NCBI RefSeq assembly: GCF_003710905.1
Contig: NZ_RHHV01000012.1
Location: 496,001-560,000 of the forward strand
Origin: Brevibacillus parabrevis
GTDB lineage: Bacteria; Bacillota; Bacilli; Brevibacillales; Brevibacillaceae
Reading direction: 5' to 3'
DNA: 64,000 nucleotides
A program made the translations under genes and the position numbers. Of this stretch, positions 1-8,562 are shown piece by piece; position 1 is the stretch's first letter, and the number at the start of each line of letters is the position of its first letter. The notes below the pieces were generated by a model, which saw only the letters and a program-made list of their open reading frames with translations, was not told the origin of the DNA and searched no databases.

Positions 1-612
1 TCCGTACTCTTCAAAGAGCACGAAGGTTCTTTCCTCGCTGGGGTAGTTGCAGCGAAAATGTCCAAAACGAAAACAGTTGGTTTCGTGGGCGGCGTTGAAA
101 TTCCAGTTATCAAACGCTTCGAAGTTGGTTTCGAAGCAGGTGTGAAAGCTGCTGATCCTAGCGTAAAAGTAATCAAAGTATACACAGGTGCATTTGACAA
201 GCCTGACCTTGGCAAATCCACTGCTTCCCAAATGTACGGTCAAGGCGCTGACATCATCTTCCACGCTTCCGGCGGTACAGGTGATGGCGTATTTAACGAA
301 GCAAAAGACCGCAAAGCTAAAGGCGAAAACGTTTGGGTAATCGGTGTAGACAAAGACCAATCCCTGACTTTCGGCGATGAGATCACTCTCACTTCCATGG
401 TAAAACGCGTTGACGAAGCTGTATATCGTGTATCCAAAGACCTGTCCGAAGGTAAATTCGAGGGCGGTAAAATCAAATGGCTCGGTCTTGCTGAAGACGG
501 TGTAGGCTTGGCTTCCACATCCACGAAGAACGTTCCAGAAGACGTACTGAAGCTGGTTGATGAGTACAAGCAAAAAATCGTTAAAGGCGAAATCCAAGTG
601 CCAGACAAGTAA
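1..612 (+). CDS. nupN: BMP-family nucleoside-binding lipoprotein (3' part, start outside window)
   Basis: The frame is open from base 1 to the stop at 610-612, so this is the C-terminal part of a longer gene; the first visible ATG (58) is internal. Visible residues such as FKEHEGSFLAGVVAA and GFVGGVEIPVIKRFEVGFEAG are typical of the Bmp/PnrA/Med substrate-binding family, normally about 340-360 residues with a lipobox at the missing N-terminus. The family captures purine nucleosides outside the membrane and delivers them to an ABC importer. The ATPase and two permease genes follow directly, the same set as B. subtilis nupNOPQ (yufNOPQ). Substrate is inferred from the family and neighbours, not shown. 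Confidence 0.88.
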   Translation, partial: SVLFKEHEGSFLAGVVAAKMSKTKTVGFVGGVEIPVIKRFEVGFEAGVKAADPSVKVIKVYTGAFDKPDLGKSTASQMYGQGADIIFHASGGTGDGVFNEAKDRKAKGENVWVIGVDKDQSLTFGDEITLTSMVKRVDEAVYRVSKDLSEGKFEGGKIKWLGLAEDGVGLASTSTKNVPEDVLKLVDEYKQKIVKGEIQVPDK

Positions 613-632
613 AACGATGAAGCGGCAAAGGG

Positions 633-661
633 ACAAGGCTGGTTCGAGGAACTGGCCTTGT
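633..661 (+). terminator. Intercistronic hairpin between binding-protein and ATPase genes
   Basis: A 12-bp stem with two wobble pairs (acaaggctggtt / aactggccttgt) closes a 5-nt loop and is followed by a weak T-rich tail (ttcttt). It lies between the lipoprotein stop and the ATPase start. Such hairpins often stabilise or partly terminate the binding-protein message so that it exceeds the transporter mRNA. Termination here would be partial at best. Confidence 0.45.
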
Positions 662-703
662 TCTTTACCTTCACATTAACCCAAAAAAATGGGGTGAGCA
701 TGG

Positions 704-2245
704 TTGAGTTCGGTAAAAAAAGTAGTTGAGATGCGAGGGATTACCAAGCGGTTCCCAGGGATTGTGGCAAACGATAACATCACGCTTTCTGTCAAGCAAG
801 GCGAAATTCATGCGCTTCTCGGCGAGAATGGCGCAGGCAAGTCGACGTTAATGAACATTTTGTTTGGCCTGTATCAACCGGATGAGGGCGAAATCCTCAT
901 CAACGAAAAAGCAGTGAAAATTACAAGTCCGAACGTTGCCAACGAACTTGGCATCGGGATGGTACACCAGCACTTTATGCTTGTGGAGACGTTTACGGTA
1001 ACAGAAAACATTGTATTGGGAAACGAACCGAAAAACGGGTTGCAAATAGATATCCAGAGCGCGGAAAAAGCGGTGGAAAAGCTTTCGAATCAATACGGAC
1101 TAAAGGTTGATCCTAGAGCAAAGATTCAGGATATCTCCGTAGGTATGCAACAACGCGTAGAGATCTTGAAAACGCTTTATCGCGGGGCCGACATCCTGAT
1201 TTTCGACGAGCCGACTGCTGTTCTGACCCCTCAAGAAATTCATGAACTCATTGAAATCATGCATAACTTGGTCAAAGAGGGCAAGACCATTATTTTGATT
1301 ACCCACAAGCTGAAAGAGATTATGGCGGTATGTAATGCCTGCACCATCATCCGACGCGGAAAAGTGATTGACTCTGTATTGATTAAGGATACCAATCCGG
1401 ATGAGCTTGCTGCGAAAATGGTCGGACGTGAAGTCAGCTTCCACGTGGACAAGATAGCAGCAAAACCGAAGGAAACGATCCTTGCTGTCGAAAACGTGAC
1501 AGCGATGGGCAACCGGGGTGTCAACGCACTGAACAATCTCAGCCTCGAAGTTCGCGCAGGCGAAATTCTCGGGATTGCAGGCGTAGACGGCAACGGACAG
1601 AGCGAACTGATTGAAGTATTGACCGGGTTGCGCAAAGCGACCAGCGGCCGTGTCCTTCTCAATGGTAAAGAAATCACCAACGAATCTCCGCGCAGCATTT
1701 CCGAATCGGGCTTGTCCCACATTCCGGAAGACCGTCACAAGCGCGGATTGGTTCTCGATTTCACCATGAGCGAGAATATGGTATTGGAAACGTATTTCCA
1801 TCCAACGTTTAACAAAAACGGTTTTCTCGATTATGGCGCGATTGACAAGCATGCGGCCAAACTCATCGAAGAATTTGACGTGCGCACGCCTTCGATCTAC
1901 ACGCCAGCGCGCGCTTTGTCCGGTGGTAACCAGCAGAAGGCGATTATTGCCCGCGAAGTGGACAAGAACCCTGATCTGTTGATTGCGGCGCAGCCTACTC
2001 GCGGTTTGGACGTCGGAGCGATCGAGTTCATCCATCGACGTCTGATTGAACAGCGCGACAACGGAAAAGCGGTTCTCCTGCTCTCGCTTGAGTTGGATGA
2101 AATCATTAACGTATCCGACCGGATTGCCGTTATTTACGAAGGCAGCATTGTAGGAATCGTCGATGCCAAAGCGACAAGTGAACAAGAGCTGGGCTTGATG
2201 ATGTCCGGTGGAAAACGAATGCCTGGAGGAGGAAACGATGAATAA
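704..2245 (+). CDS. nupO: Nucleoside ABC importer, double ATPase subunit
   Basis: 513-residue protein with two fused ABC ATPase halves, as in RbsA/XylG/NupO. The first half carries Walker A GENGAGKST (about residue 41), signature SVGMQQR and Walker B LIFDEP; the second half has the degenerate nucleotide site typical of these sugar/nucleoside importers (GVDGNGQSE) and signature LSGGNQQK. The protein closely resembles B. subtilis NupO/YufO along its length. It would energise uptake of purine nucleosides with NupP/NupQ at the cytoplasmic face. The start is TTG at 704, five bases after ggggtgag at 691-698; the nearby GTG at 694 is out of frame. The stop overlaps the nupP start by 8 nt, indicating translational coupling. 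Confidence 0.92.
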   Translation: MSSVKKVVEMRGITKRFPGIVANDNITLSVKQGEIHALLGENGAGKSTLMNILFGLYQPDEGEILINEKAVKITSPNVANELGIGMVHQHFMLVETFTVTENIVLGNEPKNGLQIDIQSAEKAVEKLSNQYGLKVDPRAKIQDISVGMQQRVEILKTLYRGADILIFDEPTAVLTPQEIHELIEIMHNLVKEGKTIILITHKLKEIMAVCNACTIIRRGKVIDSVLIKDTNPDELAAKMVGREVSFHVDKIAAKPKETILAVENVTAMGNRGVNALNNLSLEVRAGEILGIAGVDGNGQSELIEVLTGLRKATSGRVLLNGKEITNESPRSISESGLSHIPEDRHKRGLVLDFTMSENMVLETYFHPTFNKNGFLDYGAIDKHAAKLIEEFDVRTPSIYTPARALSGGNQQKAIIAREVDKNPDLLIAAQPTRGLDVGAIEFIHRRLIEQRDNGKAVLLLSLELDEIINVSDRIAVIYEGSIVGIVDAKATSEQELGLMMSGGKRMPGGGNDE

Positions 2246-3311
2246 AGTGATAGCCGTCTTTACAAAAGAATCGTTCCTCGTCCCTGTAGTGGCAATCATT
2301 CTCGGCTTGTTGACGGGTGCGATTGCGATGCTGGCAGGGGGCTTCAACCCGATTCAGGCTTACATGGCCCTGATTGAAAAAGTATTCGGAAGCGCGTACA
2401 ACTTCGGGGAAACGATTCGCCAAATTACGCCGCTGATTTTTACGGGTCTTGCAGTGGCGTTTGCCTTTCGGACAGGTCTTTTCAACATCGGGGCTGAGGG
2501 GCAGTTCATCGTAGGGATGATCGCTGCTACAACCGTTGGGGTTTCTTTTGACCTGCCTGCCTACATCCACGCTCCGCTCGCTGTTATTGCGGGTGCGGTA
2601 GCAGGTGGCTTGTGGGGTTCCATTGCCGGTTACTTGAAAGCCGCTCGCGGCGTGAACGAAGTAATCACGAGCATCATGTTGAACTGGGTTGCTCTGTATT
2701 TGGCTAACTGGGTGATGAATGCTTTCTTCATTCCAACTGGCCAACAACGTTCGGAAATGATCAAGGAATCATCGATGATCACGATCACATGGCTTTCGCA
2801 AATGTTTGACAGTGCCCGTCTGCACTGGGGAACACTGATTGCTGTCCTTGCCGCTATTTTCTTCTACGTCATTCTTTGGAAAACAAAGTCGGGCTATGAA
2901 TTGCGCGCAGTAGGTCTGAATCCGCACGCATCCGAATACGCCGGGATGAACGTCAACCGCAATGTCGTAAAAGCGATGTTCATTGGTGGAATGTTTGCGG
3001 GAATCGGTGGAGCTTGCGAGATTTTGGGAGTCTTCCATTATCAAGCGATCATGACGGCGCAGCCTGGCTATGGTTTTGATGGAATTGCGGTTGCCCTGAT
3101 CGGCGGAAATACGCCATTGGGTGTCGTGCTTGCCGCGATTTTGTTCGGTATCCTCACGTTTGGGGCGGCTGGAATGAAATTCGGCGCGGGCGTTCCTGTT
3201 GAGTTGATCCGTGTCGTAATCGCCTCGGTTATTTTCTTCGTGGCGGCACACGGCATCGTGAAGATTTTTGTTAAACCAATCTTGCAGAAGAAAAAGGAAG
3301 GTGGGCACTGA
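2238..3311 (+). CDS. nupP: Nucleoside ABC importer permease 1
   Basis: 357-residue integral membrane protein of the BPD_transp_2 family (PF02653), about 9-10 hydrophobic segments beginning near residue 10. The start ATG 2238 is preceded by ggaggagg; an in-frame ATG 30 nt upstream (2208) lies inside nupO without a comparable ribosome site. Motifs such as FNIGAEGQF and GVNEVITSIMLNW are typical of purine nucleoside importer permeases (NupP/YufP). It forms the transmembrane channel as a heterodimer with NupQ. The gene ends in a TGATG overlap with nupQ. Family-level call is firm; guanosine specificity is inferred from B. subtilis. Confidence 0.92.
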   Translation: MNKVIAVFTKESFLVPVVAIILGLLTGAIAMLAGGFNPIQAYMALIEKVFGSAYNFGETIRQITPLIFTGLAVAFAFRTGLFNIGAEGQFIVGMIAATTVGVSFDLPAYIHAPLAVIAGAVAGGLWGSIAGYLKAARGVNEVITSIMLNWVALYLANWVMNAFFIPTGQQRSEMIKESSMITITWLSQMFDSARLHWGTLIAVLAAIFFYVILWKTKSGYELRAVGLNPHASEYAGMNVNRNVVKAMFIGGMFAGIGGACEILGVFHYQAIMTAQPGYGFDGIAVALIGGNTPLGVVLAAILFGILTFGAAGMKFGAGVPVELIRVVIASVIFFVAAHGIVKIFVKPILQKKKEGGH

Positions 3312-4270
3312 TGGATTGGGGATTAATTATTAGCAACCTCGTTCATGATACCATCGTGTTTTCCACTGCCTTGATTTTTGCCTCTTTGGGCGGGCTCTAC
3401 TCGGAGCGCTCTGGTGTCGTGAATATTGCCCTGGAAGGCATGATGATCATCGGTGCTTTTACAGGTGCCGTGCTGACCTACGCGTTTCAGGATTCGCTGG
3501 GGCCTTTGGCTCCTTGGATTGGCTTTATCTTGGCCGGGGTTGCCGGAGCGATTTTCGCGCTTCCGCATGCGGTGGCTTCTGTCACCTTTAAAGCGGATCA
3601 AACGGTCAGCGGCGTGGCCCTGAACTTTTTGGCGGCGGGCTTGTCTGTCTACTTGACGAAAATTATTTTCAACGGCGCAGGCCAGACAACGACCTTGTCG
3701 AGCGTCTTTACAAAATGGAGCATTCCGGTTCTCCATGACATTCCGTATTTGGGACATGCCATCTTTGAGGCGTACCCAACCAGCTTCCTTGCGTTTATTG
3801 CCGTGTTCTTTACCTGGTATTTGATCTTCAAGACGCCATTCGGTCTGCGTCTGCGCGCAGTTGGTGAGCATCCACGCGCTGCTGATACAGTGGGGATCAA
3901 CGTGAAAAAAATGCGTTACACAGCTGTCATGATCAGTGGGGCGCTGGCTGCATTGGGCGGTGCGACGATCTCTTTGACCACGACGAGCAACTTTTCCCAT
4001 AACACCGTATCGGGACAAGGGTTTATCGCCATTGCGGCGCTGATTTTCGGAAAATGGCATCCGGCTGGAGCCATGGGAGCAGCTCTGTTCTTCGGGGTTG
4101 CCCAGGCGATCAAGTCTTTGGTGCAGATTTTCGGTTTGACCAAGTACATTCCGACTGAATTTATTTTCATGCTTCCGTACGTGCTGACCATCTTGGTCAT
4201 GGCCGGTCTGGTTGGACGCTCCAGCGCTCCAGCTGCCTTGGGCAAGCCGTACGATACAGGCTCTCGTTAA
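3311..4270 (+). CDS. nupQ: Nucleoside ABC importer permease 2
   Basis: 319-residue hydrophobic protein, second BPD_transp_2 permease of the operon. It shows the conserved GGLYSERSGVVNIALEGMM segment near the N-terminus and the GEHPRAADTVGINV loop near residue 190, both typical of NupQ/YufQ-type subunits. The start ATG overlaps the nupP stop by one base (TGATG) and uses a ggaaggtggg ribosome site. With NupP it forms the membrane channel of the nucleoside importer. It is the last gene of the operon; no clear intrinsic terminator follows, only an 87-bp gap containing a 14-bp palindrome. Confidence 0.92.
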   Translation: MDWGLIISNLVHDTIVFSTALIFASLGGLYSERSGVVNIALEGMMIIGAFTGAVLTYAFQDSLGPLAPWIGFILAGVAGAIFALPHAVASVTFKADQTVSGVALNFLAAGLSVYLTKIIFNGAGQTTTLSSVFTKWSIPVLHDIPYLGHAIFEAYPTSFLAFIAVFFTWYLIFKTPFGLRLRAVGEHPRAADTVGINVKKMRYTAVMISGALAALGGATISLTTTSNFSHNTVSGQGFIAIAALIFGKWHPAGAMGAALFFGVAQAIKSLVQIFGLTKYIPTEFIFMLPYVLTILVMAGLVGRSSAPAALGKPYDTGSR

Positions 4271-4294
4271 GTAAAAGTTGACATAATTTGCGTC

Positions 4295-4308
4295 TGGAAC
4301 CGGTTCCA
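4295..4308. promoter_or_regulatory. LacI-family-type palindromic operator
   Basis: TGGAACCGGTTCCA is a perfect 14-bp palindrome. It fits the general LacI/GalR operator form TGNAANCGNTTNCA; against the CcpA cre consensus it differs at the two W positions. It lies between nupQ and the M23 gene, just after a TTGACA at 4278-4283 and before GATAAT at 4319. Which regulator binds it is unknown. Confidence 0.4.
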
Positions 4309-4357
4309 TCCCCTGTGCGATAATTTTTGATGTGAGATTGCACGGGGAGGGAATAGA

Positions 4358-5536
4358 ATGAACCGCTGGCTACAAAAGCACAGCCGTTTACGTTCTGCCG
4401 GGATTCTGGGCGCATTTTTTGTTTGTCTTTGTTTCGTGGCAATCGGTACAGCGCAAGCAACAGAACCAGGTCCGGTGATATCGATTGTGGTGGACGGACG
4501 GGGAGTGGACTCGGATGTGCTGCCGCTGAAACAGAACGGACGGATGCTGGTGCCGATTCGCGTGATCGGGGAAGCGACTGGCGCGCAGGTTACATATGAT
4601 GCCACCAACCGAAGAGTAGCGTTTAATCAAAAAGGCGAACACGTGTCTTTGGATATAAACAGTCGACTCGCCTATGTGAACGGGAAGCGCGTCACGCTGG
4701 AGACGGCGCCGATCATTGTCAACAAGCGGACGCTGGTGCCGCTCCGGTTTGTCAGCGAGGCGCTCGGCTATCAGGTAGAGTGGGATGCACTCGCTTCCGT
4801 GGCCCATGTGCAAACAAAGCCTGTCGAAGATCGCGCCGTAAGCGTACCGGAAGCCGGGAATCCGTACGTGGTTCAGCAAAAGGATACGCTGGGAGCGATT
4901 GCGCTTCGGCACGGGACGACGATGAGTGCGATCAAGCAAAACAACTACTTGTCAGGCGATCAGTTGACAGTAGGGCAAATTTTGTTTTTGCCGCACGCTG
5001 CGAAAAAAGCGGAGCACCCGCTGTCGAGCAAAGTGGGAGATCAGCGTCTGCTAGGAAAAGGCTATTCGTTTCCTTTTGACGATGCGAGCTGGTACGAGCC
5101 TTACGGCGACAGCTTCGGATCGGATCGAGAATGGACGGAAAGCAATAGCGGAAGTGTCCGCAGGCACGAAGGCATCGATATCATGGCCCCGAAAGGAACG
5201 CCTGTCTACTCGGTTTCCGATGGGACGATTAATCGGGTGGGCTGGAACACTTACGGTGGCTGGCGAGTCAATATTACGGATAAAAATGGGCAGTTTCGCA
5301 TGTATTACGCTCACTTGAGCGCCTACGCACCGGGATTGCGAATCGGCGGCGAGGTCAAGGCAGGACAGTTGATCGGCTTTGTCGGGGATACGGGCTACGG
5401 AGGAACGGGCACCGTGGGGATGTTCGCTCCGCATCTGCACTTTGGGCTGTATCGCAACGACAACGGACGGGCTGTCGATCCGTATGACTATTTGCGTTTC
5501 TGGGAGCAAAAGAAAGTAGTAAGCTTGTTTGCTTAA
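4358..5536 (+). CDS. Stalk-domain / LysM / M23 cell-wall endopeptidase
   Basis: 392-residue exported protein. Domains in order: signal peptide (residues about 1-35, hydrophobic core ILGAFFVCLCFVAIG then AQA), a copper-amine-oxidase-N/stalk domain (about 45-150, with MLVPIRVIGEATGAQV and a second LVPLRFVSEALG), a LysM module (about 170-210, YVVQQKDTLGAIALRHG), and a C-terminal LytM/M23 metallopeptidase (about 270-385) with the zinc ligands HEGID and HLHFGL. It probably cuts peptide cross-bridges in peptidoglycan. The enzyme looks catalytically complete. It starts at ATG 4358 after a ggggaggg site and precedes a small zinc-ribbon gene; sporulation or germination use is possible but not shown. 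Confidence 0.88.
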   Translation: MNRWLQKHSRLRSAGILGAFFVCLCFVAIGTAQATEPGPVISIVVDGRGVDSDVLPLKQNGRMLVPIRVIGEATGAQVTYDATNRRVAFNQKGEHVSLDINSRLAYVNGKRVTLETAPIIVNKRTLVPLRFVSEALGYQVEWDALASVAHVQTKPVEDRAVSVPEAGNPYVVQQKDTLGAIALRHGTTMSAIKQNNYLSGDQLTVGQILFLPHAAKKAEHPLSSKVGDQRLLGKGYSFPFDDASWYEPYGDSFGSDREWTESNSGSVRRHEGIDIMAPKGTPVYSVSDGTINRVGWNTYGGWRVNITDKNGQFRMYYAHLSAYAPGLRIGGEVKAGQLIGFVGDTGYGGTGTVGMFAPHLHFGLYRNDNGRAVDPYDYLRFWEQKKVVSLFA

Positions 5537-5588
5537 TGGGACAGACTATACGATAGGGAATCCTGATCAATGAAAAGGAGGACTTCGT

Positions 5589-5744
5589 ATGTGGATTTGT
5601 CCGTACTGTGGCGGAAATCACGGTTTGCCTTTTCACGACGAGCAGTTGGACGGGGTGCTTTGCCTTTCTTCCGATTGCGGCCGGTTCGTGGAGGAAGACG
5701 CTGTTTCAGATAACACCCGCGACTGGGATTATATGGATTTGTAG
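5589..5744 (+). CDS. 51-residue zinc-ribbon protein
   Basis: Short gene with a strong ribosome site (aaaaggagg) eight bases before ATG 5589. The product begins MWICPYCGG and has a second pair of cysteines (LCLSSDCGRF), together a four-cysteine CPYC...C...C zinc ribbon; the tail is acidic (EEDAVSDNTRDWDYMDL). The stop at 5742-5744 runs straight into an intrinsic terminator whose stem uses the last base of the stop codon, which supports a real transcription unit with the upstream peptidase. I do not recognise a named family. A binding or regulatory role is possible; nothing shows catalysis. Confidence 0.75.
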   Translation: MWICPYCGGNHGLPFHDEQLDGVLCLSSDCGRFVEEDAVSDNTRDWDYMDL

Positions 5745-5789
5745 CAAAAAGAGCGAGTGCGCCGGAAAAGGGCGGCTTGCTCTTTTTGC
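5744..5789 (+). terminator. Intrinsic terminator after the zinc-ribbon gene
   Basis: A perfect 11-bp outer stem (gcaaaaagagc / gctctttttgc) with a smaller GC inner stem; the 3' arm supplies the T-run. It closes the M23/zinc-ribbon unit. Confidence 0.75.
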
Positions 5790-5962
5790 TTGTAAACAGG
5801 GAGAAAACAAAGCACAAGACGGCGAGGAAGAGAGTCGTACGGAAAGCCAGGGGAGCATACGATGGAAGACGGGGCAATTATAATGGAAGATTCTGATGAA
5901 AGATGGCCTGCCAATTGGTTACAATAGAGAAGTATACGCAGATGGAGAAGGGAGAAGTTGCA

Positions 5963-7258
5963 ATGAAAGCACAGACGTCTGATATCGCGTTTCAAAGCTC
6001 CCAAATTAACGGGATGAACGTACATATCCTTCCGACCGCCAAATTCAAAACAACGACAATTGTGACGATGATTGAGCAGGCTTTGTCGGAGGAACACGTG
6101 ACCAAGACGGCGCTTTTGGCCATGGTCATGAAGCGGGCAAGCGAGCGTTTTCCGGAAACGAAGCTCCTGCGCGCGCACCTCGATTTTTTGTATGGCGCCA
6201 TTTTTGATGTGGATGTCATGAAAAAGGGCGAACGGCAAATCCTGCAAATCTACATGGAGGTGCCGAATGAAAAGTACCTGTCCGAAGGCGATGCCCTTCT
6301 GGAACAGGCGATTCAGTTCGTAGGCGACATGCTGGTGCGCCCTTATGTACAAGACAATGCTTTTGCGCAGAAGTATGTGTCGCAGGAAAAAGAAACATTG
6401 AAAAAACGGGTCGAAAGCCTGATTGATGACAAGATGAAGTACGCCAACCAGCGGGTAACGGAAGAGATGTGCAAAGGCGAGCCTTTTGCCCTGTTGGTTC
6501 AAGGACGGGTGCAAGACTTGTCTGCCATCACGGGACAAGAGCTGTACCGCTATTTTAAAGAAATCACAACGTCCAACCCGATCAACGTGTTCGTAGTGGG
6601 GGACGTGGAGCCAGACGCAGTGGCCGCAGCGATCCGCACCCATATCCCGCTGGAGCGCAAAGAAGTTGGCGAGCTGCAAATTGGTGGCGCAGCCAAGACG
6701 GTTTCGGAGGAAAAAGAAGTCGTGGATCGACTCGACGTGAATCAGGCCAAGCTGAATATCGGCTGCCGGACACAAGTCACGTACAAGGATGACGATTATC
6801 CGGCGCTGCTCTTGTACAACGGCATTTTGGGCGGATTCCCGCACTCCAAGCTGTTTGTCAATGTGCGGGAAAAAGAGAGCCTCGCTTACTACGCTGTATC
6901 GCGTCTGGAAAGCCACAAAGGCATCATGATGATCATGTCCGGCATCGAGGTGGGCAAATACTCGCGCGCGGTGGAAATCATCAAGGAACAGCTGGAGCAG
7001 ATGCGCGCAGGCAACATCTCCGAGGAAGAACTGTCGCAGACGAGAGCCACGTTGTCCAACCAGTTCCGTGAGCTGCTGGACAGTGCCCGCGGCATGATCG
7101 ATTTTACCTACAATGGCGTCATCAGCGGCCGCAAGCGGAAGCTGGACGAATTGCTCGCCGGGATTGAACAGGCCAGCATCGAAGATATCAAACGGGTGGC
7201 GAACAAGGTAGCGATCGATACGATCTACTTGCTGCGCGACAAGAAGGGAGAGGCGTAA
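5963..7258 (+). CDS. ymfF: M16-family peptidase homologue, inactive-type subunit (YmfF-like)
   Basis: 431-residue M16 (pitrilysin/MPP) fold protein starting at ATG 5963 after gaagggagaag; an in-frame ATG 60 nt upstream lacks a ribosome site. The zinc motif HXXEH expected near the N-terminus is missing (the region reads LLAMVMKRASERFPETK), so this is the non-catalytic partner. The C-terminal half keeps the substrate-binding features of the family (NVREKESLAYYAVSRL, about residue 300). The active partner follows two bases after its stop, implying a heterodimeric processing protease as proposed for YmfF/YmfH. Substrate is unknown. It opens the ymf-rodZ gene string. Confidence 0.88.
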   Translation: MKAQTSDIAFQSSQINGMNVHILPTAKFKTTTIVTMIEQALSEEHVTKTALLAMVMKRASERFPETKLLRAHLDFLYGAIFDVDVMKKGERQILQIYMEVPNEKYLSEGDALLEQAIQFVGDMLVRPYVQDNAFAQKYVSQEKETLKKRVESLIDDKMKYANQRVTEEMCKGEPFALLVQGRVQDLSAITGQELYRYFKEITTSNPINVFVVGDVEPDAVAAAIRTHIPLERKEVGELQIGGAAKTVSEEKEVVDRLDVNQAKLNIGCRTQVTYKDDDYPALLLYNGILGGFPHSKLFVNVREKESLAYYAVSRLESHKGIMMIMSGIEVGKYSRAVEIIKEQLEQMRAGNISEEELSQTRATLSNQFRELLDSARGMIDFTYNGVISGRKRKLDELLAGIEQASIEDIKRVANKVAIDTIYLLRDKKGEA

Positions 7259-7260
7259 TC

Positions 7261-8553
7261 ATGCAGACGACCGTTTTTGACCAAGTAAATGAAACCGTCT
7301 ACCACGAAACATTGGACAATGGGCTGCAAGTCTACCTTGTTCCCAAGCAAGGGTTCAGCAAGACGTACGCCGTTTTTACTACGCGTTACGGCTCGATCGA
7401 CAGCCATTTCAAAACGCGCAGCGGGGAAGAAATCAATGTGCCGGACGGGATCGCCCATTTTCTCGAACACAAAATGTTTGAGAAAAAAGACCGGGATGTC
7501 ATGCACGAGTTCAGCAAGAACGGCGCATCGTGCAACGCCTTCACGAGCTTTAACCGCACAGCTTATCTGTTTTCGTGCACAGACAAGCTGGATGACAACC
7601 TGAATCTGCTGCTGGACTACGTGCAAGACCCGTACTTTACAGATGCCAGCGTGGAGAAAGAAAAAGGAATCATCGGCCAGGAAATTACGATGTACGACGA
7701 CAATCCGGACTGGAAAGTCTACATGAACCTGCTCAAGGCCATGTACCAAAAATATCCGATCAACATCGAGATTGCCGGCACGATTGAGACGATCTCGCAT
7801 ATCACAAAAGAGTACCTTTACCAGTGCTACGAGACGTTTTACCATCCGTCGAACATGCTGCTTTTGGTGGTGGGCTCGTTCGAACCGGAGTCGATCATGA
7901 AGCTGATCCGCGAGAACCAGACGAAGAAGGAGTTTCCTCCTGCTCCGCAGATTACCCGCGTGTTCCCGGATGAGCCTGCCGCTGTGGCGCAGGCCAAAGT
8001 CGAAGCGTTTCTCACGGTCGGTCTTCCGAAGTGCATGATCGGCATCAAGGAAAAAGAAACGGGACTGTCGAAGGAAGCGCTGCTGAAAAGGGACTTGACG
8101 ACAAAGCTCATTTTGGACATCGCGTTTGGAACCAGCTCCGCCATCTACGAGCGGCTGTACGAAAGCGAACTGATTACGGAGAGCTTTGATTTTGACTACA
8201 GCAGCGAAAAAGACTACGCCTATACGATTATCGGGGGAGATACGCCAGACCCGGACCGTTTGGTGGCGACTATCAAAGCGGAAATCGCACAACTCAAGCA
8301 AACAGGCATCAACCAGGAAGAGTTCGAGCGGGCCAAGCGGAAAAAGATCGGAAATTTCCTGCGCTCGCTCAATTCCGTGGAGTTTATCGCGAACCAGTTT
8401 ACAAGCTTCAAGTTCAACGGCAACGATTTGTTCTCCGTCGTGCCGACGCTGGAGTCGATTACATTGGAAGAAGTGGGTCAACGTCTGAACGAGCATTTTC
8501 TGGAGGAACAGATGGCAGTTTCTATCGTGCGTTCCGCTTCGCCGCAAGAGTAA
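7261..8553 (+). CDS. ymfH: M16-family zinc peptidase, catalytic subunit (YmfH-like)
   Basis: 430-residue M16 peptidase with an intact inverted zinc motif HFLEH (about residues 64-68) and the downstream glutamate helix (EKEKGIIGQEITMYDDNP, about 137-153). It should hydrolyse short peptides inside the cell, probably clamped to the upstream inactive homologue. ATG 7261 directly follows the ymfF stop; the ribosome site gaagggagagg lies inside the end of ymfF. In B. subtilis the equivalent pair sits at the same chromosomal position. Physiological substrate is not known from sequence. Confidence 0.9.
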   Translation: MQTTVFDQVNETVYHETLDNGLQVYLVPKQGFSKTYAVFTTRYGSIDSHFKTRSGEEINVPDGIAHFLEHKMFEKKDRDVMHEFSKNGASCNAFTSFNRTAYLFSCTDKLDDNLNLLLDYVQDPYFTDASVEKEKGIIGQEITMYDDNPDWKVYMNLLKAMYQKYPINIEIAGTIETISHITKEYLYQCYETFYHPSNMLLLVVGSFEPESIMKLIRENQTKKEFPPAPQITRVFPDEPAAVAQAKVEAFLTVGLPKCMIGIKEKETGLSKEALLKRDLTTKLILDIAFGTSSAIYERLYESELITESFDFDYSSEKDYAYTIIGGDTPDPDRLVATIKAEIAQLKQTGINQEEFERAKRKKIGNFLRSLNSVEFIANQFTSFKFNGNDLFSVVPTLESITLEEVGQRLNEHFLEEQMAVSIVRSASPQE

Positions 8554-8562
8554 GGAGTGGGC

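Noticed and set aside
1100..2347. 415-codon open frame on the minus strand opposite nupO
   Set aside because: It is antisense to a conserved ATPase, has no ribosome site and its translation resembles no family; such frames arise from codon bias.
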